Assembly: GCA_036937835.1 (NCBI GenBank)
Contig: CM072877.1
Coordinates: 780,001-844,000, forward strand
DNA length: 64,000 nt
Direction: 5' to 3'
Source: Pampus argenteus
Taxonomy: Eukaryota; Chordata; Actinopteri; Scombriformes; Stromateidae
In this document: positions 39,572 to 54,063 of the stretch, piece by piece
How positions within the stretch are numbered: position 1 is the stretch's first letter
Layout: the number at the start of each line of letters is the position of its first letter
Translations under genes and position numbers: made by a program
Notes under the pieces: generated by a model
Database searches by the model: none
Told to the model about the DNA's origin: nothing
Seen by the model: only the letters and a program-made list of their open reading frames with translations

Positions 39572-42500
39572 TTGTTGATAGCAAACATGGTTTTGATTGA
39601 AAATATTGTCCCTTGTTTAAGAAAAACTGTAGTTGTCAGTTTTGGCCTGAGAGAAAGCTATTTTTACAAATGTTACAGTAAAAGCTGCAGGAAGCTCTCA
39701 GAAGTGAGTTTTTTGGTCCTAAGCATTAGAAATCAGTTACTTGTTGATGGCAAACATGGTTTTGATTGAAAATATTGCTCCTTGTTTAAGAAAAACTGTA
39801 GTTGTCAGTTTTGGCCTGAGAGAAAGCTATTTTTTACAAATGTTACAGTAAAAGCTGCAGGAAGCTCTCAGAAGTTATTTTTGGGCTCCTAATCATTAGA
39901 AATCAGTTACTTGTTGATGGCAAACATGGTTTTGATTGAAAATATTGCTCCTTGTTTAAGAAAAACTGTAGTTGTCAGTTTTGGCCTGAGAGAAAGCTAT
40001 TTTTACAAATGTTACAGTAAAAGCTGCAGGAAGCTCTCAGAAGTGAGTTTTTTGGTCCTAAGCATTAGAAATCAGTAACTTGTTGATGGCAAACATGGTT
40101 TTGATTGAAAATATTGCTCCTTGTTTAAGAAAAACTGTAGTTGTCAGTTTTGGCCTTCTCTCGCCGAGAGAAAGCTATTTTTACAAATGTTACAGTTAAA
40201 GCTGCAGGAAGCTCTCAGAAGTGAGTTTTTTGGTCCTAATCATTAGAAATCAGTTACTTGTTGATGGCAAACATGGTTTTGATTGAAAATATTGCTCCTT
40301 GTTTAAGAAAAACTGTAGTTGTCAGGTTTGGCCTGAGAGAAAGCTATTTTTACAAATGTTACAGTAAAAGCTGCAGGAAGCTCTCAGAAGTGAGTTTTTT
40401 GGTCCTAAGCATTAGAAATCAGTTACTTGTTGATGGCAAACATGGTTTTGATTGAAAATATTCCTCCTTGTTTAAGAAAAACTGTAGTTGTCAGTTTTGG
40501 CCTGAGAGAAAGCTATTTTTACAAATGTTACAGTAAAAGCTGCAGGAAGCTCTCAGAAGTTATTTTTGGGCTCCTAATCATTAGAAATCAGTTACTTGTT
40601 GATGGCAAACATGGTTTTGATTAAAAATATTGCTCCTTGTTTAAGAAAAACTATAGTTGTCAGTTTTGGCCTTCTCTCGCCGAGAGAAAGCTATTTTTAC
40701 AAATGTTACAGTGAAAGCTGCAGGAAGCTCTCAGAAGTGAGTTTTTTGGTCCTAATCATTAGAAATCAGTTACTTGTTGATGGCAAACATGGTTTTGATT
40801 GAAAATATTGCTCCTTGTTTAAGACAAACTGTAGTTGTCAGTTTTGGCCTTCTCTCGCCGAGAGAAAGCTATTTTTACAAATGTTACAGTAAAAGCTGCA
40901 GGAAGCTCTCAGAAGTTAGTTTTTGCCTCCTAATCATTAGAAATCAGTTACTTGTTGATGGCAAACATGGTTTTGATTGAAAATATGGCTCCTTGTTTAA
41001 GAAAAACTATAGTTGTCAGTTTTGGCCTGAGTGAAAGCTATTTTTTACAAATGTTACAGTAAAAGCTGCAGGAAGCTCTCAGAAGTGGGTTTTTTGCTCC
41101 TAATCATTAGAAATCAGTTACTTGTTGATGGCAAACATGGTTTTGATTGAAAATATTTATCCTTCTTTAAGAAAAACTGTAGTTGTCAGTTTTGGCCTGA
41201 GAGAAAGCTATTTTTACAAATGTTACAGTAAAAGCTGCAGGAAGCTCTCAGAAGTGAGTTTTTTGGTCCTAATCATTAGAAATCAGTTACTTGTTGATGG
41301 CAAACATGGTTTTGATTGAAAATATTGCTCCTTGTTTAAGAAAAACTGTAGTTGTCAGTTTTGGCCTGAGAGAAAGCTATTTTTACAAATGTTACAGTAA
41401 AAGCTGCAGGAAGCTCTCAGAAGTGAGTTTTTTGGTCCTAATCATTAGGAATCAGTTACTTGTTGATGGCAAACATGGTTTTGTTGAAAATATTGATCCT
41501 TGTTTAAGAAAAACTGTAGTTGTCAGTTTTGGCCTGACAGAAAGCTATTTTTACAAATGTTACAGTAAAAGCTGCAGGAAGCTCTCAGAAGTGAGTTTTT
41601 TGGTCCTAATCATTAGAAATCAGTTACTTGTTGATGGCAAACATGGTTTTGATTGAAAATATTGCTCCTTGTTTAAGAAAAACTGTAGTTGTCAGTTTTG
41701 GCCTGAGAGAAATCTATTTTTACAAATGTTACAGTAAAAGCTGCAGGAAGCTCTCAGAAGTGAGTTTTTTGGTCCTAAGCATTAGAAATCAGTTACTTGT
41801 TGATGGCAAACATGGTTTTGATTGAAAATATTGCTCCTTGTTTAAGAAAAACTGTAGTTGTCAGTTTTGGCCTGAGAGAAAGCTATTTTTACAAATGTTA
41901 CAGTAAAAGCTGCAGGAAGCTCTCAGAAGTGAGTTTTTTGGTCCTAAGCATTAGAAATCAGTTACTTGTTGATGGCAAACATGGTTTTGATTGAAAATAT
42001 TGCTCCTTGTTTAAGAAAAACTGTAGTTGTCAGTTTTGGCCTGAGACAAAGCTATTTTACAAATGTTACAGTAAAAGCTGCAGTAAGCTCTCAGAAGTGA
42101 GTTTTTTGGTCCTAAGCATTAGAAATCAGTTACTTGTTGATGGCAAACATGGTTTTGATTGAAAATATTGCTCCTTGTTTAAGAAAAACTGTAGTTGTCA
42201 GTTTTGGCCTGAGACAAAGCTATTTTTACAAATGTTACAGTAAAAGCTGCAGTAAGCTCTCAGAAGTGAGTTTTTTGGTCCTAAGCATTAGAAATCAGTT
42301 ACTTGTTGATGGCAAACATGGTTTTGATTGAAAATATTGCTCCTTGTTTAAGAAAAACTGTAGTTGTCAGTTTTGGCCTGAGAGAAATCTATTTTTACAA
42401 ATGTTACAGTAAAAGCTGCAGGAAGCTCTCAGAAGTGAGTTTTTTGGTCCTAATCATTAGAAATCAGTTACTTGTTGATGGCAAACATGGTTTTGATTGA

Positions 42501-43497
42501 AAATATTGCTCCTTGTTTAAGAAAAACTGTAGTTGTCAGTTTTGGCCTGAGAGAAAGCTATTTTTACAAATGTTACAGTAAAAGCTGCAGGAAGCTCTCA
42601 GAAGTGAGTTTTTTGGTCCTAAGCATTAGAAATCAGTTACTTGTTGATGGCAAACATGGTTTTGATTGAAAATATTGCTCCTTGTTTAAGAAAAACTGTA
42701 GTTGTCAGTTTTGGCCTTCTCTCGCCGAGAGAAAGCTATTTTTACAAATGTTACAGTAAAAGCTGCAGGAAGCTCTCAGAAGTGAGTTTTTTGGTCCTAA
42801 TCATTAGAAATCAGTTACTTGTTGATGGCAAACATGGTTTTGATTGAAAATATTGCTCCTTGTTTAAGAAAAACTGTAGTTGTCAGTTTTGGCCTGAGAG
42901 AAAGCTATTTTTACAAATGTTACAGTAAAAGCTGCAGGAAGCTCTCAGAAGTGAGTTTTTTGGTCCTAAGCATTAGAAATCAGTTACTTGTTGATGGCAA
43001 ACATGGTTTTGATTGAAAATATTGCTCCTTGTTTAAGAAAAACTGTAGTTGTCAGTTTTGGCCTGAGAGAAAGCTATTTTTACAAATGTTACAGTAAAAG
43101 CTGCAGGAAGCTCTCAGAAGTTATTTTTGGGCTCCTAATCATTAGAAATCAGTTACTTGTTGATGGCAAACATGGTTTTGATTGAAAATATTGCTCCTTG
43201 TTTAAGAAAAACTGTAGTTGTCAGTTTTGGCCTGAGAGAAAGCTATTTTTACAAATGTTACAGTAAAAGCTGCAGGAAGCTCTCAGAAGTGAGTTTTTTG
43301 GTCCTAATCATTAGAAATCAGTTACTTGTTGATGGCAAACATGGTTTTGATTGAAAATATTGCTCCTTGTTTAAGAAAAACTGTAGTTGTCAGTTTTGGC
43401 CTGAGACAAAGCTATTTTTACAAATGTTACAGTAAAAGCTGCAGTAAGCTCTCAGAAGTTAGTTTTTTGGTCCTAATCATTAGAAATCAGTTACAGT

Positions 43498-43553
43498 TAT
43501 TTTCAAACAAAACCATGTTTGCCATCAGGCAAACATGGTTTTGATTGAAAATA
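43498..43553. repeat. Foldback unit of the right arm, opposite orientation
   Basis: Arms at 43,498-43,523 and 43,528-43,553 surround the loop atca, with one mismatch (caaac where the perfect arm would read caatc). This is the left-arm foldback seen in reverse complement. The unit that follows has ccttggttaag, the complement of the aaccaagg marker beside the left-arm copies, so the foldbacks share one origin. Confidence 0.93.
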
Positions 43554-46500
43554 TTGGTCCTTGGTTAAGAAAAACTGTAGTTGTCAGTTTTGGCCTGAGA
43601 GAAAGCTATTTTTACAAATGTTACAGTAAAAGCTGCAGGAAGCTCTCAGAAGTGAGTTTTTTGGTCCTAAGCATTAGAAATCAGTTACTTGTTGATGGCA
43701 AACATGGTTTTGATTGAAAATATTGCTCCTTGTTTAAGAAAAACTGTAGTTGTCAGTTTTGGCCTGAGAGAAAGCTATTTTTACAAATGTTACAGTAAAA
43801 GCTGCAGGAAGCTCTCAGAAGTGAGTTTTTTGGTCCTAATCATTAGAAATCAGTTACTTGTTGATGGCAAACATGGTTTTGATTGAAAATATTGCTCCTT
43901 GTTTAAGAAAAACTGTAGTTGTCAGTTTTGGCCTGAGAGAAAGCTATTTTTACAAATGTTACAGTAAAAGCTGCAGGAAGCTCTCAGAAGTGAGTTTTTT
44001 GGTCCTAAGCATTAGAAATCAGTTACTTGTTGATGGCAAACATGGTTTTGATTGAAAATATTGCTCCTTGTTTAAGAAAAACTGTAGTTGTCAGTTTTGG
44101 CCTGAGAGAAAGCTATTTTTACAAATGTTACAGTAAAAGCTGCAGGAAGCTCTCAGAAGTGAGTTTTTTGGTCCTAAGCATTAGAAATCAGTTACTTGTT
44201 GATGGCAAACATGGTTTTGATTGAAAATATTGCTCCTTGTTTAAGAAAAACTGTAGTTGTCAGTTTTGGCCTGAGAGAAAGCTATTTTTACAAATGTTAC
44301 AGTAAAAGCTGCAGGAAGCTCTCAGAAGTTATTTTTGGGCTCCTAATCATTAGAAATCAGTTACTTGTTGATGGCAAACATGGTTTTGATTGAAAATATT
44401 GCTCCTTGTTTAAGAAAAACTGTAGTTGTCAGTTTTGGCCTGAGAGAAAGCTATTTTTACAAATGTTACAGTAAAAGCTGCAGGAAGCTCTCAGAAGTGA
44501 GTTTTTTGGTCCTAATCATTAGAAATCAGTTACTTGTTGATGGCAAACATGGTTTTGATTGAAAATATTGCTCCTTGTTTAAGAAAAACTATAGTTGTCA
44601 GTTTTGGCCTTCTCTCGCCGAGAGAAAGCTATTTTTACAAATGTTACAGTGAAAGCTGCAGGAAGCTCTCAGAAGTGAGTTTTTTGGTCCTAATCATTAG
44701 AAATCAGTTACTTGTTGATGGCAAACATGGTTTTGATTGAAAATATTGCTCCTTGTTTAAGAAAAACTGTAGTTGTCAGTTTTGGCCTGAGAGAAAGCTA
44801 TTTTTACAAATGTTACAGTAAAAGCTGCAGGAAGCTCTCAGAAGTGAGTTTTTTGGTCCTAATCATTAGGAATCAGTTACTTGTTGATGGCAAACATGGT
44901 TTTGTTGAAAATATTGATCCTTGTTTAAGAAAAACTGTAGTTGTCAGTTTTGGCCTGAGAGAAAGCTATTTTTACAAATGTTACAGTAAAAGCTGCAGGA
45001 AGCTCTCAGAAGTGAGTTTTTTGGTCCTAATCATTAGAAATCAGTTACTTGTTGATGGCAAACATGGTTTTGATTGAAAATATTGCTCCTTGTTTAAGAA
45101 AAACTGTAGTTGTCAGTTTTGGCCTGAGAGAAAGCTATTTTTACAAATGTTACAGTAAAAGCTGCAGGAAGCTCTCAGAAGTGAGTTTTTTGGTCCTAAG
45201 CATTAGAAATCAGTTACTTGTTGATGGCAAACATGGTTTTGATTGAAAATATTGCTCCTTGTTTAAGAAAAACTGTAGTTGTCAGTTTTGGCCTGAGATA
45301 AAGCTATTTTTACAAATGTTACAGTAAAAGCTGCAGGAAGCTCTCAGAAGTTATTTTTGGGCTCCTAATCATTAGAAATCAGTTACTTGTTGATGGCAAA
45401 CATGGTTTTGATTGAAAATATTGCTCCTTGTTTAAGAAAAACTGTAGTTGTCAGTTTTGGCCTGAGAGAAAGCTATTTTTACAAATGTTACAGTAAAAGC
45501 TGCAGGAAGCTCTCAGAAGTGAGTTTTTTGGTCCTAAGCATTAGAAATCAGTTACTTGTTGATGGCAAACATGGTTTTGATTGAAAATATTGCTCCTTGT
45601 TTAAGAAAAACTGTAGTTGTCAGTTTTGGCCTGAGAGAAAGCTATTTTTACAAATGTTACAGTAAAAGCTGCAGGAAGCTCTCAGAAGTTATTTTTGGGC
45701 TCCTAATCATTAGAAATCAGTTACTTGTTGATGGCAAACATGGTTTTGATTGAAAATATTGCTCCTTGTTTAAGAAAAACTGTAGTTGTCAGTTTTGGCC
45801 TGAGAGAAAGCTATTTTTACAAATGTTACAGTAAAAGCTGCAGGAAGCTCTCAGAAGTGAGTTTTTTGGTCCTAATCATTAGAAATCAGTTACTTGTTGA
45901 TGGCAAACATGGTTTTGATTGAAAATATTGCTCCTTGTTTAAGAAAAACTATAGTTGTCAGTTTTGGCCTGAGAGAAAGCTATTTTTACAAATGTTACAG
46001 TGAAAGCTGCAGGAAGCTCTCAGAAGTGAGTTTTTTGGTCCTAATCATTAGAAATCAGTTACTTGTTGATGGCAAACATGGTTTTGATTGAAAATATTGC
46101 TCCTTGTTTAAGAAAAACTGTAGTTGTCAGTTTTGGCCTGAGAGAAAGCTATTTTTACAAATGTTACAGTAAAAGCTGCAGGAAGCTCTCAGAAGTGAGT
46201 TTTTTGGTCCTAAGCATTAGAAATCAGTTACTTGTTGATGGCAAACATGGTTTTGATTGAAAATATTGCTCCTTGTTTAAGAAAAACTGTAGTTGTCAGT
46301 TTTGGCCTGAGAGAAAGCTATTTTTACAAATGTTACAGTAAAAGCTGCAGGAAGCTCTCAGAAGTTATTTTTGGGCTCCTAATCATTAGAAATCAGTTAC
46401 TTGTTGATGGCAAACATGGTTTTGATTGAAAATATTGCTCCTTGTTTAAGAAAAACTGTAGTTGTCAGTTTTGGCCTGAGAGAAAGCTATTTTTACAAAT

Positions 46501-49500
46501 GTTACAGTAAAAGCTGCAGGAAGCTCTCAGAAGTGAGTTTTTTGGTCCTAATCATTAGAAATCAGTTACTTGTTGATGGCAAACATGGTTTTGATTGAAA
46601 ATATTGCTCCTTGTTTAAGACAAACTGTAGTTGTCAGTTTTGGCCTTCTCTCGCCGAGAGAAAGCTATTTTTACAAATGTTACAGTGAAAGCTGCAGGAA
46701 GCTCTCAGAAGTGAGTTTTTTGGTCCTAATCATTAGAAATCAGTTACTTGTTGATGGCAAACATGGTTTTGATTGAAAATATTGCTCCTTGTTTAAGAAA
46801 AACTGTAGTTGTCAGTTTTGGCCTGAGAGAAAGCTATTTTTACAAATGTTACAGTAAAAGCTGCAGGAAGCTCTCAGAAGTGAGTTTTTTGGTCCTAATC
46901 ATTAGGAATCAGTTACTTGTTGATGGCAAACATGGTTTTGTTGAAAATATTGATCCTTGTTTAAGAAAAACTGTAGTTGTCAGTTTTGGCCTGAGAGAAA
47001 GCTATTTTTACAAATGTTACAGTAAAAGCTGCAGGAAGCTCTCAGAAGTGAGTTTTTGGGCTCCTAATCATTAGAAATCAGTTACTTGTTGATGGCAAAC
47101 ATGGTTTTGATTGAAAATATTGCTCCTTGTTTAAGAAAAACTGTAGTTGTCAGTTTTGGCCTGAGAGAAAGCTATTTTTACAAATGTTACAGTAAAAGCT
47201 GCAGGAAGCTCTCAGAAGTGAGTTTTTTGGTCCTAATCATTAGAAATCAGTTACTTGTTGATGGCAAACATGGTTTTGATTGAAAATATTGCTCCTTGTT
47301 TAAGAAAAACTATAGTTGTCAGTTTTGGCCTTCTCTCACCGAGAGAAAGCTATTTTTACAAATGTTACAGTGAAAGCTGCAGGAAGCTCTCAGAAGTGAG
47401 TTTTTTGGTCCTAATCATTAGAAATCAGTTACTTGTTGATGGCAAACATGGTTTTGATTGAAAATATTGCTCCTTGTTTAAGAAAAACTGTAGTTGTCAG
47501 TTTTGGCCTGAGAGAAAGCTATTTTTACAAATGTTACAGTGAAAGCTGCAGGAAGCTCTCAGAAGTGAGTTTTTTGGTCCTAATCATTAGGAATCAGTTA
47601 CTTGTTGATGGCAAACATGGTTTTGTTGAAAATATTGATCCTTGTTTAAGAAAAACTGTAGTTGTCAGTTTTGGCCTGAGAGAAAGCTATTTTTACAAAT
47701 GTTACAGTAAAAGCTGCAGGAAGCTCTCAGAAGTGAGTTTTTTGGTCCTAATCATTAGAAATCAGTTACTTGTTGATGGCAAACATGGTTTTGATTGAAA
47801 ATATTGCTCCTTGTTTAAGAAAAACTGTAGTTGTCAGTTTTGGCCTGAGAGAAAGCTATTTTTACAAATGTTACAGTAAAAGCTGCAGGAAGCTCTCAGA
47901 AGTGAGTTTTTTGGTCCTAAGCATTAGAAATCAGTTACTTGTTGATGGCAAACATGGTTTTGATTGAAAATATTGCTCCTTGTTTAAGAAAAACTGTAGT
48001 TGTCAGTTTTGGCCTGAGATAAAGCTATTTTTACAAATGTTACAGTAAAAGCTGCAGGAAGCTCTCAGAAGTTATTTTTGGGCTCCTAATCATTAGAAAT
48101 CAGTTACTTGTTGATGGCAAACATGGTTTTGATTGAAAATATTGCTCCTTGTTTAAGAAAAACTGTAGTTGTCAGTTTTGGCCTGAGAGAAAGCTATTTT
48201 TACAAATGTTACAGTAAAAGCTGCAGGAAGCTCTCAGAAGTGGGTTTTTTGCTCCTAATCATTAGAAATCAGTTACTTGTTGATGGCAAACATGGTTTTG
48301 ATTGAAAATATTTATCCTTGTTTAAGAAAAACTGTAGTTGTCAGTTTTGGCCTGAGAGAAAGCTATTTTTACAAATGTTACAGTAAAAGCTGCAGGAAGC
48401 TCTCAGAAGTGAGTTTTTTGGTCCTAATCATTAGAAATCAGTTACTTGTTGATGGCAAACATGGTTTTGATTGAAAATATTGCTCCTTGTTTAAGAAAAA
48501 CTATAGTTGTCAGTTTTGGCCTTCTCTCGCCGAGAGAAAGCTATTTTTACAAATGTTACAGTGAAAGCTGCAGGAAGCTCTCAGAAGTGAGTTTTTTGGT
48601 CCTAATCATTAGAAATCAGTTACTTGTTGATGGCAAACATGGTTTTGATTGAAAATATTGCTCCTTGTTTAAGACAAACTGTAGTTGTCAGTTTTGGCCT
48701 TCTCTCGCCGAGAGAAAGCTATTTTTACAAATGTTACAGTAAAAGCTGCAGGAAGCTCTCAGAAGTTAGTTTTTGCCTCCTAATCATTAGAAATCAGTTA
48801 CTTGTTGATGGCAAACATGGTTTTGATTGAAAATATTGCTCCTTGTTTAAGAAAAACTGTAGTTGTCAGTTTTGGCCTGAGAGAAAGCTATTTTTACAAA
48901 TGTTACAGTAAAAGCTGCAGGGAGCTCTCAGAAGTGAGTTTTTTGGTCCTAAGCATTAGAAATCAGTTACTTGTTGATGGCAAACATGGTTTTGATTGAA
49001 AATATTGCTCCTTGTTTAAGAAAAACTGTAGTTGTCAGTTTTGGCCTGAGAGAAAGCTATTTTTACAAATGTTACAGTAAAAGCTGCAGGAAGCTCTCAG
49101 AAGTTATTTTTGGGCTCCTAATCATTAGAAATCAGTTACTTGTTGATGGCAAACATGGTTTTGATTGAAAATATTGCTCCTTGTTTAAGAAAAACTGTAG
49201 TTGTCAGTTTTGGCCTGAGAGAAAGCTATTTTTACAAATGTTACAGTAAAAGCTGCAGGAAGCTCTCAGAAGTGAGTTTTTTGGTCCTAATCATTAGGAA
49301 TCAGTTACTTGTTGATGGCAAACATGGTTTTGTTGAAAATATTGATCCTTGTTTAAGAAAAACTGTAGTTGTCAGTTTTGGCCTGAGCGAAAGCTATTTT
49401 TACAAATGTTACAGTAAAAGCTGCAGGAAGCTCTCAGAAGTGAGTTTTTTGGTCCTAATCATTAGAAATCAGTTACTTGTTGATGGCAAACATGGTTTTG

Positions 49501-51869
49501 ATTGAAAATATTGCTCCTTGTTTAAGAAAAACTGTAGTTGTCAGTTTTGGCCTGAGAGAAAGCTATTTTTACAAATGTTACAGTAAAAGCTGCAGGAAGC
49601 TCTCAGAAGTGAGTTTTTTGGTCCTAAGCATTAGAAATCAGTTACTTGTTGATGGCAAACATGGTTTTGATTGAAAATATTGCTCCTTGTTTAAGAAAAA
49701 CTGTAGTTGTCAGTTTTGGCCTGAGAGAAAGCTATTTTTACAAATGTTACAGTAAAAGCTGCAGGAAGCTCTCAGAAGTTATTTTTGGGCTCCTAATCAT
49801 TAGAAATCAGTTACTTGTTGATGGCAAACATGGTTTTGATTGAAAATATTGCTCCTTGTTTAAGAAAAACTGTAGTTGTCAGTTTTGGCCTGAGAGAAAG
49901 CTATTTTTACAAATGTTACAGTAAAAGCTGCAGGAAGCTCTCAGAAGTGAGTTTTTTGGTCCTAATCATTAGAAATCAGTTACTTGTTGATGGCAAACAT
50001 GGTTTTGATTGAAAATATTGCTCCTTGTTTAAGAAAAACTGTAGTTGTCAGTTTTGGCCTGAGAGAAAGCTATTTTTACAAATGTTACAGTAAAAGCTGC
50101 AGGAAGCTCTCAGAAGTGAGTTTTTTGGTCCTAAGCATTAGAAATCAGTTACTTGTTGATGGCAAACATGGTTTTGATTGAAAATATTGCTCCTTGTTTA
50201 AGAAAAACTGTAGTTGTCAGTTTTGGCCTGAGAGAAAGCTATTTTTACAAATGTTACAGTAAAAGCTGCAGGAAGCTCTCAGAAGTGAGTTTTTTGGTCC
50301 TAAGCATTAGAAATCAGTTACTTGTTGATGGCAAACATGGTTTTGATTGAAAATATTGCTCCTTGTTTAAGAAAAACTGTAGTTGTCAGTTTTGGCCTGA
50401 GAGAAAGCTATTTTTACAAATGTTACAGTAAAAGCTGCAGGAAGCTCTCAGAAGTTATTTTTGGGCTCCTAATCATTAGAAATCAGTTACTTGTTGATGG
50501 CAAACATGGTTTTGATTGAAAATATTGCTCCTTGTTTAAGAAAAACTGTAGTTGTCAGTTTTGGCCTGAGAGAAAGCTATTTTTACAAATGTTACAGTAA
50601 AAGCTGCAGGAAGCTCTCAGAAGTGAGTTTTTTGGTCCTAATCATTAGAAATCAGTTACTTGTTGATGGCAAACATGGTTTTGATTGAAAATATTGCTCC
50701 TTGTTTAAGAAAAACTGTAGTTGTCAGTTTTGGCCTGAGAGAAAGCTATTTTTACAAATGTTACAGTAAAAGCTGCAGGAAGCTCTCAGAAGTGAGTTTT
50801 TTGGTCCTAAGCATTAGAAATCAGTTACTTGTTGATGGCAAACATGGTTTTGATTGAAAATATTGCTCCTTGTTTAAGAAAAACTATAGTTGTCAGTTTT
50901 GGCCTTCTCTCGCCGAGAGAAAGCTATTTTTACAAATGTTACAGTGAAAGCTGCAGGAAGCTCTCAGAAGTGAGTTTTTTGGTCCTAATCATTAGAAATC
51001 AGTTACTTGTTGATGGCAAACATGGTTTTGATTGAAAATATTGCTCCTTGTTTAAGACAAACTGTAGTTGTCAGTTTTGGCCTTCTCTCGCCGAGAGAAA
51101 GCTATTTTTACAAATGTTACAGTAAAAGCTGCAGAAAGCTCTCAGAAGTTAGTTTTTGCCTCCTAATCATTAGAAATCAGTTACTTGTTGATGGCAAACA
51201 TGGTTTTGATTGAAAATATTGCTCCTTGTTTAAGAAAAACTGTAGTTGTCAGTTTTGGCCTGAGAGAAAGCTATTTTTACAAATGTTACAGTAAAAGCTG
51301 CAGGGAGCTCTCAGAAGTGAGTTTTTTGGTCCTAAGCATTAGAAATCAGTTACTTGTTGATGGCAAACATGGTTTTGATTGAAAATATTGCTCCTTGTTT
51401 AAGAAAAACTGTAGTTGTCAGTTTTGGCCTGAGAGAAAGCTATTTTTACAAATGTTACAGTAAAAGCTGCAGGGAGCTCTCAGAAGTAAGTTTTTTGGTC
51501 CTAAGCATTAGAAATCAGTTACTTGTTGATGGCAAACATGGTTTTGATTGAAAATATTGCTCCTTGTTTAAGAAAAACTGTAGTTGTCAGTTTTGGCCTG
51601 AGAGAAAGCTATTTTTACAAATGTTACAGTAAAAGCTGCAGGAAGCTCTCAGAAGTGAGTTTTTTGGTCCTAATCATTAGAAATCAGTTACTTGTTGATG
51701 GCAAACATGGTTTTGATTGAAAATATTGCTCCTTGTTTAAGAAAAACTATAGTTGTCAGTTTTGGCCTTCTCTCGCCGAGAGAAAGCTATTTTTACAAAT
51801 GTTACAGTGAAAGCTGCAGGAAGCTCTCAGAAGTGAGTTTTTTGGTCCTAATCATTAGAAATCAGTTAC

Positions 51870-54063
51870 TTGTTTATGGCAAACATGGTTTTGATTGAAA
51901 ATATTGCTCCTTGTTTAAGAAAAACTGTAGTTGTCAGTTTTGGCCTGAGAGAAAGCTATTTTTACAAATGTTACAGTAAAAGCTGCAGGAAGCTCTCAGA
52001 AGTGAGTTTTTTGGTCCTAATCATTAGGAATCAGTTACTTGTTGATGGCAAACATGGTTTTGTTGAAAATATTGATCCTTGTTTAAGAAAAACTGTAGTT
52101 GTCAGTTTTGGCCTGAGAGAAAGCTATTTTTACAAATGTTACAGTAAAAGCTGCAGGAAGCTCTCAGAAGTGAGTTTTTTGGTCCTAATCATTAGAAATC
52201 AGTTACTTGTTGATGGCAAACATGGTTTTGATTGAAAATATTGCTCCTTGTTTAAGAAAAACTGTAGTTGTCAGTTTTGGCCTGAGAGAAAGCTATTTTT
52301 ACAAATGTTACAGTAAAAGCTGCAGGAAGCTCTCAGAAGTGAGTTTTTTGGTCCTAAGCATTAGAAATCAGTTACTTGTTGATGGCAAACATGGTTTTGA
52401 TTGAAAATATTGCTCTTTGTTTAAGAAAAACTGTAGTTGTCAGTTTTGGCCTGAGATAAAGCTATTTTTACAAATGTTACAGTAAAAGCTGCAGGAAGCT
52501 CTCAGAAGTGAGTTTTTTGGTCCTAATCATTAGAAATCAGTTACTTGTTGATGGCAAACATGGTTTTGATTGAAAATATTGCTCCTTGTTTAAGAAAAAC
52601 TGTAGTTGTCAGTTTTGGCCTGAGAGAAAGCTATTTTTACAAATGTTACAGTAAAAGCTGCAGGAAGCTCTCAAAAGTGAGTTTTTTGGTCCTAATCATT
52701 AGGAATCAGTTACTTGTTGATGGCAAACATGGTTTTGTTGAAAATATTGATCCTTGTTTAAGAAAAACTGTAGTTGTCAGTTTTGGCCTGAGAGAAAGCT
52801 ATTTTTACAAATGTTACAGTAAAAGCTGCAGGAAGCTCTCAGAAGTGAGTTTTTTGGTCCTAATCATTAGAAATCAGTTACTTGTTGATGGCAAACATGG
52901 TTTTGATTGAAAATATTGCTCCTTGTTTAAGAAAAACTGTAGTTGTCAGTTTTGGCCTGAGAGAAAGCTATTTTTACAAATGTTACAGTAAAAGCTGCAG
53001 GAAGCTCTCAGAAGTGAGTTTTTTGGTCCTAAGCATTAGAAATCAGTTACTTGTTGATGGCAAACATGGTTTTGATTGAAAATATTGCTCCTTGTTTAAG
53101 AAAAACTGTAGTTGTCAGTTTTGGCCTGAGATAAAGCTATTTTTACAAATGTTACAGTAAAAGCTGCAGGAAGCTCTCAGAAGTTATTTTTGGGCTCCTA
53201 ATCATTAGAAATCAGTTACTTGTTGATGGCAAACATGGTTTTGATTGAAAATATTGCTCCTTGTTTAAGAAAAACTGTAGTTGTCAGTTTTGGCCTGAGA
53301 GAAAGCTATTTTTACAAATGTTACAGTAAAAGCTGCAGGAAGCTCTCAGAAGTGGGTTTTTTGCTCCTAATCATTAGAAATCAGTTACTTGTTGATGGCA
53401 AACATGGTTTTGATTGAAAATATTTATCCTTGTTTAAGAAAAACTGTAGTTGTCAGTTTTGGCCTGAGAGAAAGCTATTTTTACAAATGTTACAGTAAAA
53501 GCTGCAGGAAGCTCTCAGAAGTGAGTTTTTTGGTCCTAATCATTAGAAATCAGTTACTTGTTGATGGCAAACATGGTTTTGATTGAAAATATTGCTCCTT
53601 GTTTAAGAAAAACTGTAGTTGTCAGTTTTGGCCTGAGAGAAAGCTATTTTTACAAATGTTACAGTAAAAGCTGCAGGAAGCTCTCAGAAGTGAGTTTTTT
53701 GGTCCTAATCATTAGGAATCAGTTACTTGTTGATGGCAAACATGGTTTTGTTGAAAATATTGATCCTTGTTTAAGAAAAACTGTAGTTGTCAGTTTTGGC
53801 CTGAGAGAAAGCTATTTTTACAAATGTTACAGTAAAAGCTGCAGGAAGCTCTCAGAAGTGAGTTTTTTGGTCCTAAGCATTAGAAATCAGTTACTTGTTG
53901 ATGGCAAACATGGTTTTGATTGAAAATATTGCTCCTTGTTTAAGAAAAACTGTAGTTGTCAGTTTTGGCCTGAGAGAAAGCTATTTTTACAAATGTTACA
54001 GTAAAAGCTGCAGGAAGCTCTCAGAAGTGAGTTTTTTGGTCCTAATCATTAGAAATCAGTTAC
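51870..54063 (+). repeat. 2194-bp 13-unit higher-order repeat, copy 1
   Basis: The unit order repeats at an offset of 2194 bp in the following block. Matching markers are tgtttatggc at the left edge, a ttttgttgaaaatattgatcc unit, a ctgagataaagc unit, the aagtgggttttttgctcc unit and the aaatatttatcc unit. The length is 13 units of about 169 bp less three bases, consistent with the three single-base-deleted (168-bp) units. A few point differences separate the copies, such as ctcaaaagtg near 52,670. Confidence 0.88.
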
